A stretch of DNA of 64,000 nucleotides from NCBI GenBank assembly GCA_039545315.1, contig BCIM01000002.1, positions 2,766,331 through 2,830,330 of the forward strand, written 5' to 3'. This DNA is from Kondoa malvinella (Eukaryota > Basidiomycota > Agaricostilbomycetes > Agaricostilbales > Kondoaceae). The position numbers were made by a program, and so were the translations under genes. Below are positions 37,005 through 49,609 of this stretch, piece by piece (position 1 is the first letter of the stretch; every line of letters starts with the position of its first letter). A model generated the notes under the pieces. It searched no databases. It had not been told where the DNA came from and saw nothing but the letters and a program-made list of their open reading frames with translations.

Positions 37005-39427
37005 TCAGACGAGGGTACCGCTAACGACTTTGGTCTTGCGCAACATGTTCTGCGAGCCCGACTTGTTAGAAAACATGAACTCGCCATAGACGGATTTGAC
37101 TTACATTATGGGCAGCTTCATCATATGGAGGATTTGCACCATCCCCGACCATGATCTTGGAAGCGATAGACGGTACACCGTTAAGAACGACGAACAGGTA
37201 GCCCTGTCAGCACATCAGCACTGCTTCGACAGGCCCCAAGACACGACTCACAGGTCCAGGTGGATACATGTTTCCATTGGAAGGGTTCTCAAACTCTATG
37301 ACACCAGCAGATGTGACTTTGACAATTTTGAGCTCGACCAGACGTTGATCAATAGCAACACCATGAGTTCGGAAACCGCTGTAAGGGCAACGTCCTGAGT
37401 AAGTGCTCGAAAGCACAAGCACGGGCACTTACAAGTCCATCAACACGACAGATAGTTGCCAAGACTTGAAATCAGGTTGACGGTCGAAAGAGATGCGAGT
37501 AGTTCCGCCATGCTTTAGGTTAGACGGAACGCTCTTCATCACAGGTCGCCTCTTGATCATGTAGGGAGGTGAGAGGGTCTCGATAGCATACTCGGTGTGG
37601 TAAGTCTTGTCGGTGACATCGCTAATGAATTGTCAGCATTTTGGCTGGAAGCAGATTAAGATAGACGTACGCATTCGGGTTGGACCCAGCAATCAGAATA
37701 CTTCCATCCGCAGTGATAGTAGCGACAGAGTGATACCTGAAAACGCCGATCAGAAGGTGCACATCTTGAATTAGCCAAACATACATTCTGGCAATCTTGG
37801 ACGCTGGAAGATTTTGCCAGCGGTTCTTGCCAGTGCCGATCGGATCGTAGACAAGACCAGCATAGGAAGGATTTGCAGCATTGCTTTGACCGACCATGTC
37901 TCCGACATTACCTGTGCGTGGCGAACGATCCTTCATCAGTACAAGACTGACAACACGCTCTGGCCGACGCACCATAGCCAGCAATACCAGTATTTGCACC
38001 ATTCAAAATGACGACTTTGCCATCTGGAGTAAGCACCATCTCACCCATGATTCTTCCAGTCTTGGTGGGCAACTGCTCAACCTGCCAACCTTTTGCGATA
38101 CCAGCGGTATTCAATTGCATCCTCTGACATTGTTTGCTAGTGACCGCTTGGGACGAGAGCTTAATAGCATCCTTTGTATCGTCCTCAGTCGATCCACCAC
38201 AGAATATGACTTCGGGCGTCCAGTTGTTTGCGACGGTCAAAGGCAGAAGAGCAGAAGCAGCGGTCCAAGGGTAAGTCACGCGAACGCCATTGGGGAATTT
38301 GGGCAGACGTTGTTCAGCACCAGTCTTCCAGTTGAAGATCATGTTGTCCGTATTGGCTGCGACATAGACTTTACCGGATGTGAGTAGGTACATGACGGGG
38401 AAGAGGTTAGAGTTGAGAGCATCGGCGAGGAACTTAGAGTGGATTTGGAGACCGCCGTTATAGCCTTTAGTAGGGAAGAATTCGTAGCTTGGGCTGTGCG
38501 AGAAGCTTTATGAGCGCTTTCCGCACCATCCAGGTCATACGTACTTGTCGGTAGCCCTCGCGTTGTTGAAACCACCTTCAGTCATACCACCCATCACCAA
38601 AACAGAGCCATCAGTGATTCTGACCACACCCGGGTACCACCGAGAACCAGCCAAGCGGATCGTGTTTGGCCATTCCTTGATCGAGCATCCGCTGTGATCC
38701 TTGTCAGCACATATACTGGACAATAAAACACGACCGACTTGTCATTACAATTGTCGAATAGTCGGATGCCCATAATACCCTAATACATGGTCAGCAGAGT
38801 GTAGAATGAATTGGAAGGGGATCGCGGACGTTTCCATTATAGTAGCTAGCTTTGTTGGTAGCTGGGTTGCCTCCGATGTTGACCATCGTGCCGTTCGAAA
38901 GCCACGAACCACCAGCGCAGAAACTGTTGGTGAGCGCATCAAGTGCAATGCTCTTTCCAGTCTTGAGGTTGAGCCACTGTACCCAACCAGGATGAGATGG
39001 TTGTTTGCCCTTTGCTGGAATGACTAGAGGATTGTTTTCCGCTTTATCGATAATTCTACCCGAAAGAAATCAGAACCGCCGAATTGATTCGATGATAGAC
39101 ATACAAGACAGAATCGAGACCAGTAACAGTCAATTGCATAGCGCTGACTTGAGTTCGGAGTTTGCTGGTCTTGAGAGTGGAAGCACCGGTCCAAGCTGGT
39201 CCCATGGCGCGTTTCCACAAGTGACCTTCAGCATTCTCATCTTGCAAATCATTGCCAACCAAAGTCATCATGGTCGCGTTCATTGCTGGCTCGGTATCTA
39301 GGTAATTGTCTTCCATGTCGACTTGCCTTCGGTGTACTACCATTCGATCATGGTAGCCTGCTTGAATGAGTGACACGGCGCATGCAATGGCCAGAGTCAG
39401 GGTAAAGAGCAAAGATTGACTGTGCAT
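37005..39427 (-). CDS. Glyoxal-oxidase-like copper radical oxidase (AA5)
   Basis: Secreted copper enzyme that oxidises aldehydes such as methylglyoxal and yields H2O2. A signal peptide (MHSQSLLFTLTLAIACAVSLIQA) starts at ATG 39427. Seven-bladed Kelch-type repeats follow (WVQWLNLKTG; SWLSNGTMVNIGGN; SRWYPGVVRITDGSVLVMGG). The cysteine of the Tyr-Cys cofactor is in NSFCAGGSWLSNG, and the partner Tyr is expected in PSYEFFPTKG. The C-terminal DUF1929-like domain carries the copper His in FRTHGVAIDQRLVEL and ends with YEIETLSPPYM-type and NPPGPVSRVL segments. The gene has about ten short introns; the last gives the ending NMLRKTKVVSGTLV at 37005. Products of this family supply peroxide to peroxidases, or act in cell-wall growth and pathogenesis in smut fungi. 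Confidence 0.88.
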
Positions 39428-39942
39428 CTTGCTGGAAAGTAAAGAATGTTATTAGAGACCGTGCTCAAGGGTCTTTGATTAGGTTGCGAATGTAGACGCG
39501 AGCGAGCCTTGCCAGAAAATAAATGAACGTGGGTGGGTATTACTTGACGAGGGATAAGAGAGAGAAGCGAGAAACGAGATGGTACAGAGGCAAAACATGC
39601 ATTCGCAGCTGGAATGCAGAATTGGAAGAGGAGGTCAAAGCGCTGCTCGGCCTGAAATCCAGCGGCAACCAAGAGCCTAATATCTCCTCTGTATAATATC
39701 TCATTGCCGCAGGGCTATTATATCCCAAGCTTGATATCGAAGGAAATCAGAGTGCATGAAGTTCTGCCAATTCTCGCGAGAAGAAAGCATCTTGATATCG
39801 CGAAGGCAACGCTGTGGTATTAAGACTGTCGCGTATGGCCTGGACAGTCTGGTATATTTCTTGCTTGGTCGATAATGGTCAGGCGATACCATACTTCCAT
39901 GTCTGGCATTGTAATCATAATCTAGTTTACAGTGAGAGTCAT
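39428..39942. other. Intergenic
   Basis: Promoter of the glyoxal oxidase gene and 3' flank of the LEA-like gene. No gene model. Confidence 0.4.
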
Positions 39943-41401
39943 TCAGGCCTGCGCGCAGGTGATTCTACAGTTGGACAGAGACATTGAAGCTGTGGCAGAC
40001 GAAGGAATTAAGCTAGAATCGCAGCTTGACCGAAGCGTAACAAACCCAGGTCTTCCTTTGTCCAACCCACCATTAGCAGAAGCTTGTCCATCACCAGCAG
40101 GAGTGTTTCCATCAACTTGTTGTTTGGCTTCGTCTGCCTTTTGTTGCATGCCGTTCTGTTATCAGGATGAGAACCATCTGATGCATACGATTGACGACTT
40201 ACCTGAGCAGCTTGACCGTACTTCTGAGCAGTACCAACAGCTTTACCAGCCATTTGTTTAGCTTGTTTGGTGTAGTCATTGGCCTTGTTCTATCATCACT
40301 ATAAGACACAGCATCGCGCAGAGCAAGGATGCACATACCTGAGCGTCACGAGAGACTTGCTTGGAATGATAGCGAGCATCTTCACCTTGCTCCATACCGT
40401 AGCAGACGACATCGCGAGTCTTTTCGATCATAGCAGCGGCGAGATTGCGAGTAGCGCCTGCATCATTTTGTATTTAGTTTTTCATCAAAAAGCTATATCA
40501 TGGGACTGACCAATCATACCACCTGCAGCACGAACAGGAGCTTTGTCTGAAGCTTGGGCATCGTCGGCAGTCTCTTGAGTCTTTTTGTCTGCAACAACGA
40601 CGTAACTAAAGATTCGTCAGCGAGTGCTTGTGTCAAGTATGATCAAGCTTACTGATGAGCAGTGTCAAGGATTTGACCAGTCAAGCCACGAGCCTCGTTG
40701 ACGAGATCAAAGATGGTCTGCTTGGCATCCTGTCATGAAATCAGCGAAAGCCAGTCTGTAAACGAAGACAGCTTACTTCGGCAACTTCTTCGCCCTGCTT
40801 TTCACTTGAACGAGCCGCATCTTTAGCATTCTCTTTGCCCTCTTTAGCTTGGCCTTTGGGGTCGTTCTGGATTTGGCGAGCTTTCTTTTGCGTGAAGGGG
40901 ATCCAGCTCTAAGCGCTTGAAACGACGTCAGCAGGCAAGAGAGAAGAACTATAAAGAGACACTCACTAGTCATAGGTGTGACTGGCAAGCGAAATGGAAG
41001 AGTCATAGAGCTCAGATAGGTGCTGACTGTGTAAAGCGATAAGAACAAGGTTCGAGCAAACAGGGAAGTTACTCACTCCGCTTTCTTGCCGTTAGAATCA
41101 GCAGTACGGTCGTTGAGACGACGAGCAGCAGCATCGAGCTGTTTGCCCACATCGTCGCCAAGGTCCTGTTTACGTATGAGGTGAAAAACGCTACGGGAAG
41201 ATAAGAGACTCACGCGATAAGACTTGTGCATGGCAGCGTCTTTTGCTTGATCGTTTACTTGGCTGCAGATAAGAGTTTAACAGTGTACTTTACGCACGTT
41301 CGCAGACCTACTCGAGCTTTGCTCCATAGCTGTTCTACGCGTCAGCGAAATCATAGTCGCGTCTGAACTACGCACTGAGATCCCTTTTCTTGAGCAGACA
41401 T
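39943..41401 (-). CDS. LEA-like stress protein with Ala/Lys/Gln-rich helical repeats
   Basis: A highly split gene: MSAQEKGSH|YGAKLD|QVNDQAKDAAMHKSYR|DLGDDVGKQLDAAARRLNDR and so on. The spliced chain is rich in Ala, Lys, Asp, Glu and Gln with short amphipathic repeats (QNDPKGQAKEGKENAKDAAR; KQVSRDAQNKANDYTKQAKQ; MAGKAVGTAQKYGQAA), almost free of Cys and Trp. This is the composition of group 3 LEA/hydrophilin-like proteins, which fold on drying and protect membranes and enzymes. An acidic Gly-rich tail follows (DGNTPAGDGQASANGGLDKG); the end at 39943 is provisional. Start ATG 41401. An alternative view is a coiled-coil scaffold, but the low hydrophobicity argues for the LEA class. The other reading frames across these exons are shadows. 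Confidence 0.55.
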
Positions 41402-42495
41402 TGTTGTAGAAGAGAAGTAACGTCGAGCAAAAGGCGAGATGATGGTCAAGAGAAAACCCCAAAAATCGAAACGTCACTTAAATTGCATGATCATGTGAAA
41501 GGTATGTGCAGCTGTGCTAATTTAATGTAATCTAGGTGATATCAGCAAGCGTTCGTAGGGTGGGTCAATGGTAAGCCTACTGGACTGCACCGCGTGCTTG
41601 TGTCTTATCCCGCTGCGCGCCTTGATTGGAGATATGCTCTATTGCAATAGGCGAAGACCTGGAGAGCTTGACATATCAACAGACCACCGATAACCTAGAA
41701 GTCAGCAGAAGAGGGCAGGCTCATCTGGACGGCAGGCAGACACTGATGGCAGACACTGATCGTGGTTGCTATCGCGCTGTAAAAACAGCAGTGAGGTACG
41801 ATACGATTCAAGGCAGCCTGAAGGTTTAGCGACGCAAAGCGAAGGGAGTATACGCAAAGAGAGAAACAGAGTGGTTGTAAGCGCAGTGCATCCACATCGT
41901 AGAGAGACTGGTAGACTTCCCTGTTGCGCTGATCGAAAATTGCGTACTTTGCAGATTGTCTATAGGCATGCTCGGCCTATCAGAATGGACAGATACCTTG
42001 CTTCTTGTATTGACGGGACACGTTACGACCAGACGAGACGTGCAGACACGACCAGAACAAAGTCAAAGGAACGGGTCCGTCGCAGGACTACAGAATGTCG
42101 CTTGAAGGTCTAGATCCTGGACAGCAATGGCGCCCAGAAATTTCTCAACATGCCGTTCAGGTAAAAGGGAAGACCTTCGTGAACCGATTCGCCAACTGAA
42201 TCTGTATTTCGGAAGAAGCGATATCAGAGTGCTTTGCGCTGATCGATGAGCTTGTATGACTTTCTTGACATCCAGGCAGCCGGGCCATAGAATAGCGGAG
42301 ACCCTGAGAGGTATTCTCGTGACTACAGGGCGTGCGGAGAGATCTTGCGTTCTTTGTCGAGCAGACCCAGCGTGATCTCTTTGTGATCTCTTGAACCCTT
42401 GATGACTCCACAGGCCATCATTTGGTATATGAGTACTGATCGAAATGGTAGAGGCAATGTCGGTAGTATCACAACAACGGTCGAAGCAGTAAATA
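41402..42495. other. Intergenic, nothing recognised
   Basis: 1.1 kb between the LEA-like gene and the P450 gene. Open frames exist on both strands, but none has domain, splice or composition support. Confidence 0.35.
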
Positions 42496-44148
42496 TCAAT
42501 ACAGAAGCGTATCTCGGTCCATCGGTACAAATTCAAGGTTGAATCCCAGCCCGGCAAAGTGATCTACTAGCTCTGTACGAACTCCAAAGGACAGCTCGTC
42601 ACTCCCAATTCCGGCATTCTACAACACTTGTCAACGGTGTGCTACAGCACATTCTATAGCTGCTCACCTAGCAAACTGTACTGGTCCATTCATCTTGAAG
42701 CTCTGAGTATTAGCGAGCAAAGCTACAAAGCATCAGCTTGATCCGACAAATGTCAATGAGCAAACTCACTTCGCACAGCAACTTGGATAGCCATCCTCGC
42801 CAAAGGCATTCCAACACAAGCATGTCGGCCTCTTCCAAATCCGAGGTGTGCTGTAATATTTTCGCGATGCAGAACAAACTTGTCTGGGTCAGGGAAAACT
42901 GCTGGATCTCGGTTCGCGCTTGCGTAGGTCATGGTGATAGGTTCGCCAGGCTTGATAGTACGGCCATGCAGGACTATCTCTTTTGATACTGTTCGTGCGA
43001 ATCCTCTGTCGATAGCGTTAGCTCGGCGCCGTCAGAGGGGCTCAGAACTGACCTGTAGGGCGAATACAAGCGAATAAACTCTTCAACCGCAGCTGGAATC
43101 AAAGCAGGATCTTCTCTGAGTTGATCTTGTAGGTCTTGATGTTCTGATAGATGCTTGCAAATAGCTCCTAGCAGGATTGGTGGGGCCTAAGAAGACGATC
43201 AGCGATTGTCTAGTCACGAAGGAAGACACATACCACCATCCCGACGACCAAACTTTGCCTCAAGCAACCCAGCAAGTGTTCAGCCTCTAGCGGCTGACCA
43301 TTAACGCGCTCTTGCAACAAAGATGAAGCAGGATCTTCTTCAGGATCTCTTGGATTCTCACGACGATCATCCAAAAGGTTTCGAGCAATGTCGTAAAGAC
43401 GCAGAGAGTAGCGAGTAACATCTTCTTTTCGTTGATCACGCCAGGCAATCACCCATTGAGAAGCTGTTGTTGCGAGCTCAGGAGCAATGCCTTCATCCAA
43501 GCTAGATGCGGCTATCAGCACTGACACACGGAGCTGAAGTGCAGACTCACTTCAACCACAACGCTTCCACATAAGCAGGGAAAATAGCTGCAAAGCCAGA
43601 ACAGATATCTGAATTTCCGCTCTTCATCCACACCAGCAATTCCCGCTCTGCAATGACTTCCAAACGACCTTCCAGCTTCTTTATCCGAGCGGGTTTGATC
43701 GTTCTTTCGAGAGCTCGTCGGTAAGGTGTATGCGCAGGCGCATCGAAGTTGAGCGGAGCACGCCTGAGTCCACGTGGGTCTGAAGGAACGACAGCTTTAA
43801 CGCTGCTGATGAAGAGCTCGGCGTTGGTAGCCGCGGCTTTGATGTCGGCGTATCGAGTGAGAAGATGGAAGCCGCCGTATGCGGATGTGTATGCGACAGG
43901 CTTGGTGTCACGTAGTGAAGCATACTGCTTTCGGATCTCGTCTGGGCTGATAGGACTTTAGCTGAGCTGTACAACTCGTTCGACAATATGCTTACTCGTC
44001 GAAAGCGAGAGGATCGTAGTCCTCCAACTTGTCTTCGAAAGTATGGGCAAAGGGACAGCGAGCCTCGGATCTGAGTGCATTGTCAGTGGCCACAACTTCA
44101 AGCTGAACGAAAAGCTTACTTGGGCAGAGCGGGTGGGTTGGCAAGCAT
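42496..44148 (-). CDS. Soluble cytochrome P450, bacterial-like
   Basis: Heme-thiolate monooxygenase. The start MLANPPALPK at 44148 continues into a hydrophilic N-terminus (SEARCPFAHTFED...) with no membrane anchor, unlike normal fungal microsomal P450s. Landmarks are the K-helix ExxR in VEEFIRLYSPYRGFART, the PxPDKF segment (NRDPAVFPDPDKFVLHRENI) and the heme loop FGRGRHACVG. The I-helix segment reads LVVGMVAPPILLGAICKHL and lacks the usual acid-Thr pair (A-G-x-D/E-T), which suggests altered oxygen activation or use of peroxide or substrate groups. At about 400 residues it is close to bacterial class I enzymes. It ends VPMDRDTLLY at TGA 42496-42498. The zinc-cluster regulator gene next upstream could control it. 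Transfer from bacteria is inference. Confidence 0.82.
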
Positions 44149-44762
44149 TTTCGATGTGTTGAACGGTACAAATGTTCGATGCAAGGGCAAGAAACGGTAG
44201 AGGTGAAACCAGGAGCAAGAACGAAACGGTTCAGGGAGTTTGATTTAAGAGCATCGCCAACCGAGTATGTACCGGTACCGTTTTGGTTGGAAAATCGTGG
44301 AGGGGAGGGGAGAACAATGTAGCCGGCCTACATCTGATTGTAGAGGTCCTCTGTTCTTATTGTTCCATTGCAGTCCTTGCTGCGCGTCTGCCCAGATTAG
44401 CTGAGCTTTGGTTGCCTGCCTTCTTTCTTGGTTTGCGCCAGACTCTTTTCTCTCGATACGAGATGTCGCAAGCGCCAAGTGCGCCTACAGGGACAACAGC
44501 TGCGAGTTCACCTCGAAGTCTGGTCTCGAGATTGGTTGATCGAGGATAAACTTGCTTGCAGGCTTCAAGATCTGGAGTTGGCAGCCTTTCGACACCAGAC
44601 CATGAAAGGCTACAAAGGCGAGCTGGAGCTCGGCGTATCGTTCGGATAAGAATCGCCTATCGCGATATTTTGTATAATGTTGGCTGTTACAAGGCTACAA
44701 GTCATTCGGGTTATTCAACAATGTGCAACCGACCCCCAAACCTCGTAGTAACACAGTTCCTC
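44149..44762. other. Intergenic between P450 and regulator genes
   Basis: About 610 bp containing the P450 promoter. Plus-strand open frames here lack support. Confidence 0.4.
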
Positions 44763-46877
44763 TCACTGCTGCCGCTGCCCTTGTTCCTCACTGATACCAA
44801 AGTCAGTGTTCCAGAAAGACTGAGCGTAAGCCATTGACGCTTCGGCGTAATTCTGCACGTCCAGAAAAGGTAGGTTGTTCATGAACGCCATAGATCCAAT
44901 TGAAGGATCTGCGAACGTCGCAGGAGTCCAAGCTGCTGAAGCGTTGAAGGGAGAAAGAGCCTTTTCGAGGTCGCCGTTGGTGAATGTAGGGGTGGAAGCG
45001 ACAGGTGAAGATGCTCGAGATGGTTTGGTGCTGGCTTCTGGCCGATATGCTCGAGGTCTTTTGATGATTGCATTCACCCTTCGAAGCGAGTCGACGTTTT
45101 CCACTTGCGCATCAAACAGTTTCAGGTCAGACTTGGCTTGAGCCAAGGCAGATGGATCGTCCAAATGCGTCAGCGACTCTTGCAAGTACTCGCGGGCGTG
45201 ATAGAGCATGTCGATAGCGGACGGTCCTAACCGATTAATGTCCTTTGAGCTCATTTTGGAAAGATGTCCTGCGATCTGCCCGCCGATACGAGCTTGATGG
45301 TAGTGCCCAATGCTGTGATGCTCTGGCGCGACGAGACTTTGATAGCGATGGTAGAGTTCGATGCAAGAGACTTGTTGATAGATGTGGATGAGGGAAGCAG
45401 TTTGCTTGACTGACTCATTATCTCTAGTCTGATCAGACGCAGGATGCAGCCAAGCCGGCGAATCTTCAGTTGCCGAGAGAATGCTCTGAATGCTTTGTCT
45501 GAAGTTTGATCGGACATCGTTGCCCCGCAGGAAAGACCTCATGTCTGCATGATAAGCCAAAATGGCGGCTGTTTCGAGATGTTAGCGAGCTGGAGATGGA
45601 TATAAGAGAATCTCACAAACCTTCTACAGCCAGACACAGGGTAGTGCTGGTGTTGAAAGCCTCCAGCGCCGTCTCTTCATTAGGCTCACTTCCCTCTACC
45701 CACGGCATAGCAAAGGCACCTTCTGATGTTGAGGGCATCGAGACATGCGATTCGTCTGTCCTGATTGCCAAGGGATTGCCAGACAACAAAGATGAATACG
45801 TTGACCATTGGTACAAGGTGAAGAAGATGAGCTTGCGGGTTCGTCCCTCTAGAGGCGATACTGATGGGTCTTCTCTGTCGTAGTGATAAGCAATGGCGAA
45901 TCGGATGGCTTCGTTGACAAGATGCATTGCGATATTGCTGCCAACGTTCTTTTCATATCTAGCGCATACGTCAGCAATATGATACTAAATGAGCATAATA
46001 CATACATGGCAATCAGCATGATGTTTTGAACTACCAAAGCAGATCGATCCGCAAACATGTCCCGAGTCCGCTTCGGAGGCACAGCAGCGTTGAAAGCCCG
46101 ACCGACCTCTTCCCATGTCCCATATCTCGCTTGCAGCTCTTCTGGCATAGGTTCACTATGCATCGAGACGCAGATGGCTGAACATAACGCGACAAGAATG
46201 GAGTAGAATCGATCATTCGTCACGTCTTCTTCTTGCTTGAAAGATTGCCAGAAAGGTGCAGGAGCCTATATGTCGAATACTTAGCCTGCTTTTGTTAAGC
46301 TAGAGCCAAAGCTCACCATGATGGGCATATGAGGATGCAGTCTCTCAAAGTAAAGCCTGACAAGGATCTCGACGGTGGCTTTGGAAACAGGTCAGGCTAG
46401 CCGCTAAGCTAGATAAAAGGAGACCCTACGGCGGCTGACGATCTCATCTATGCGTTTGGCTCTGCGCGGCCTCGAAGCAACAGATGCCAGCGTTTGCAGC
46501 GATCCATCGATGGGCGCAAAGGATACACTTGCCGAAGCACCAGGCGTGCTCTCAGAATTTGTAGAATTGTTTGATAGAAAGTCCGGAAAGGCAGGCAGCG
46601 TGGGTATTTCATTTGAACGGCTTTGTTCTGCTTCCTGTGCTGCCTTGAGAGCTTGTATAGTGCTGTCTGGGCGTCCTTTCTTCTTCAATCCCGTACTGGC
46701 ATAGGAGCACACCAGACCGGCAGCAGCGCAGTTGGCACAGAAGCTTTGCCCGTCGCATCTGATCTTTCTGCGCTTGCAAGAATCACAAGCCGCTGCAACT
46801 CTCTTCTTGCGTTGCGGCGCGGGCCCATCTTGATCCTCTATCGGTCTTTTTGACGTCGAAGCAACGGTCGATTGCAT
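44763..46877 (-). CDS. Zn2Cys6 fungal transcription factor
   Basis: ATG 46877 gives MQSTVASTSKRPIEDQDG and then the binuclear zinc cluster CDSCKRRKIRCDG...CANCAAAGLVCSY (C-x2-C-x6-C-x5-C-x2-C-x6-C) at about residues 30-60, preceded by basic residues (QRKKRVAA). A Ser/Asn-rich linker and a Fungal_trans-type middle region follow in several exons (FADRSALVVQNIMLIAMYVL; FAIAYHYDREDPSVSPLEGR with the RRxWW-like RTRKLIFFTLYQW), then a helical C-terminal part (MLYHAREYLQESLTHLDD). It ends FGISEEQGQRQQ at 44763. It lies head to tail with the P450 gene about 600 bp away. A pathway-specific regulator of that gene would be typical but is untested. Nuclear, DNA binding to CGG half sites expected from the family. 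Confidence 0.85.
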
Positions 46878-47322
46878 GATGGTCTCTCGCCAAGCGTGCT
46901 CTACTAAACTTATATCAACTACTACAGCCATGAATGATCTTCTGATTCTTGATGCCCTGGCAGCTGTGGCTCTTCAACTGTACCTGCTGATGAAATTGTG
47001 GGGAAAAACATTCTCACTGCTTCCGGAGTTTAGTCGGCGGATTGGTTGGACCTGAAGGAACGAAGGGAGAGAAGAAGGAACGAATGCAGATAGATTTGGG
47101 GTTGTCCTCTGTTCGACCTCGACAACCCCTGCAGTCGTGCATCATCCTTGCCATGACTTTACCATGAAAGACCGCCGACCGGACAGTGAGACTGAAATGG
47201 TGAATGATCTGGCGAGCACATTAGCACATTGTCAGCGATCATCGGTCAGACTGACATAGAAGAGCGTCCATTCCATGTCTATTTCCCCTCGGCGTTGACT
47301 TAGATCAACCCGACCACCCATT
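46878..47322. other. Intergenic
   Basis: Promoter of the zinc-cluster gene and 3' flank of AIM25. No gene seen. Confidence 0.4.
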
Positions 47323-49109
47323 CTATTCATCTCCATCACCACCAAAGAAATCACTCCAACTGCTGCCCTCTTGCTCGTCGCCCCAAGGATCCTGCATCAC
47401 CTCACCCTCATCAAGCGGCGCCTCTTGCTCACCCCAAATCTGATCATCCCATCCCCTTCCTTCCGCTGCCGCATCTGCATCAGCTGATCTTGGTAATTCG
47501 CCCGTGTTGGAGGAACCATAGCTGGAACCGAGGCTTGATGTAGTTTCTGCGTTGGGTTCTACTTCTGCTTGATTATCGGATCCGCCCGGGAACGGAATCA
47601 TGAATGGTAGCATTGATCCGATACTACAACACATGAGCATAGACACTTGACAAAGAGGAAAGCGACTGCTCACCCTCCGCTAGATTTTCTCGAAAAGAAA
47701 TCGATATCGCATGTCATTGCTGTAGCTAGTAGAACAGCGCGTTGATCCAATGTCAAGCCTTGGTGGATTGGGACCAGGCCCTTCTCGTCTGTTCCGACGG
47801 ATGCTACAGCTGGTGAGAGGTCTTCTAGGTTGACCGCATCGAACTTCAAGGCATATTGTCCCGTGTCCCTATAGAATACATTAGCGAAAAGGAACGCAAG
47901 TTGGGATATGCCTACGTGAACATCTCGCGACCTATCCCTCCCCATTGTCTGTTGATGGCGGCCATGACTGTGTAGGGATGAGCCGAGCTCATGAGATAGC
48001 TGAAACGTTGCATACCTTTACCATTCTCATCAGCAGGATAGAAGTCAAAAGACAAGAATCCAGAATCAATCTTTGCCTATTGCGACGACTCAGTCTATTT
48101 TATCTTTGAAACAATGGACTTGGTGAGAAGACGCACAAATTGTTCCATCCCTTCATTCCGATTCAAAAACAAATTATACTTTCTTCTCCAAGGATGCCAC
48201 TCTTGCTGACATTCACCTATGATGTTATCTGGATCTTGACCTAGCGAGACGGTGATGCGGGAATTGATAAGGCTGAAAGGTCTATGAATGCGCAAGGTGA
48301 CGTTGCCTTCTAGGTCCTGTTCAGACCAAGCGATTCAGCTATTGAGTATGGTCGATGTAAATAATTGAGCTGACCATGACAGTGCATTTGAAAGGCCGAT
48401 GAGTACGCATGACCTGCTATGTATTAGTACAAACACTGACGAGCAGGCATCATGCATACCTGTCGACCGATAGCAGAGGTGAAGCCTAGATCTTCTTCTG
48501 CCAAAAAACCTACTGGCTGACCGGAAGGCGAGAGGATTTGGTATCTACTCGTGATCAGCTTGGAGTACTGCAAATCTGTTCGGAACAAATCACCTGTTGG
48601 CTTGTTCGTATCCGAGAAAGACGTCTGCGAGGATTTAGCTGTCTCCTGTAAGCGGAACACGTAACGCACTCATCATTTCGAGCTGTCGGACTACAACGAG
48701 CCCTTGAGTTGCGAGCATTGTAGCAGCCGGATCATCTTGTTTGACTATTCCATGTGGATCCTATTGCTCTTTAGTATGCTTGGTTAGACAGGTGCTAAGG
48801 ACGTACCTCTGGAACAATAACGGGGACATTTTCAGCTTCAGAGAATTGCATCCTATGCGTCACGTCAGCCCGTCACTTTGACAGGTAGACTTGCACTTAC
48901 TGAGATGTAGAGGCCTGAGGTCCACTCTGCTCGAGTTGATTATACGGAAACGCCCGTGAGGCATCAGAGGCTGTTTGAGGTATTTCATCTTTTGGCATCT
49001 GAGATGGTGTCGGCCGTAAAGGGATCGCAGGCGCTTTCCTTGCTATGCGTGGTCCAGCGGCCTGACCTGCCCTGTTCAAGCGAGATCTAATACAGCGAGA
49101 GGCCTTCAT
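47323..49109 (-). CDS. AIM25: Mitochondrial phospholipid-scramblase-family protein (Aim25-like)
   Basis: ATG 49109 opens a basic, Arg-rich presequence (MKASRCIRSRLNRAGQAAGP, RIARKAP), fitting mitochondrial import as for yeast Aim25. The scramblase beta-barrel is visible in order: TMLATQGLVVVRQLEMMN; YQILSPSGQPVGFLAEEDLG; HRPFKCTVMDLEGNVTLRI; HRPFSLINSRITVSLG; CQQEWHPWRRKYNLFLNRNE; GFLSFDFYPADENGKVMAAI; NRQWGGIGREMFTDTGQY; LDQRAVLLATAMTCDIDFFS. After the core, an acidic Glu/Asp/Ser/Gly-rich tail runs to the stop at 47323 (DEQEGSSWSDFFGGDGDE). Seven or so short introns. The family binds lipids and may move phospholipids between leaflets; whether fungal members scramble lipids is unsettled. Confidence 0.88.
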
Positions 49110-49534
49110 GTCGCTGTTACCAGCCGAATGACGCTTGGAGACAAACCGCGAAGATGTCTGTATTTGCTGCGACAGGACATCTGGCTTTCATTGCATCTCT
49201 GCGGCTGTCGGTTATCCTTGCTTTCCTGGCTGAGCGTCTGCATGTCTTGCTGTTCGCATCAGCGCTTTTCTGGCCATTCTGGCTATGGTGAATGCCTCTC
49301 TATGCTCCTGCAGTTCTGTCTCATGTACAGTCATGTGCTCTATCTGTCTGAAACTCTAAGTTGTTGGCATCACAGCCTCTCTGCTCAGACCCATAGTCTG
49401 TGCTGTATTAGTCGAACTTCGCTTCATCTCGCACGGACGAGGATCACCCTTCTATCTGGCTACCCCTCAAGCCTAGGCCCGGCTGAACCTCCTTTCTCCA
49501 TATTGATGAAGTCTCAACAAGTCTCCTCGAGGCG

Positions 49535-49541
49535 TATAAAA
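49535..49541 (+). promoter_or_regulatory. TATA box of CKGKHC gene 1
   Basis: TATAAAA lies 69 nt before the ATG at 49610, within a sequence shared with copy 2. A pyrimidine-rich stretch (ctcctttctctctc) follows, as is common around fungal transcription starts. Confidence 0.6.
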
Positions 49542-49609
49542 TCCGCTGATTTTCCGTTTTGCTCCTTTCTCTCTCATTCATTCACTTAATCACACTCCTT
49601 TCGCCGATA

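Noticed and set aside
41549..41640. tRNA-like A-box (tgggtcaatgg)
   Set aside because: No B-box (GGTTCGANTCC) at a suitable distance and no cloverleaf could be drawn.
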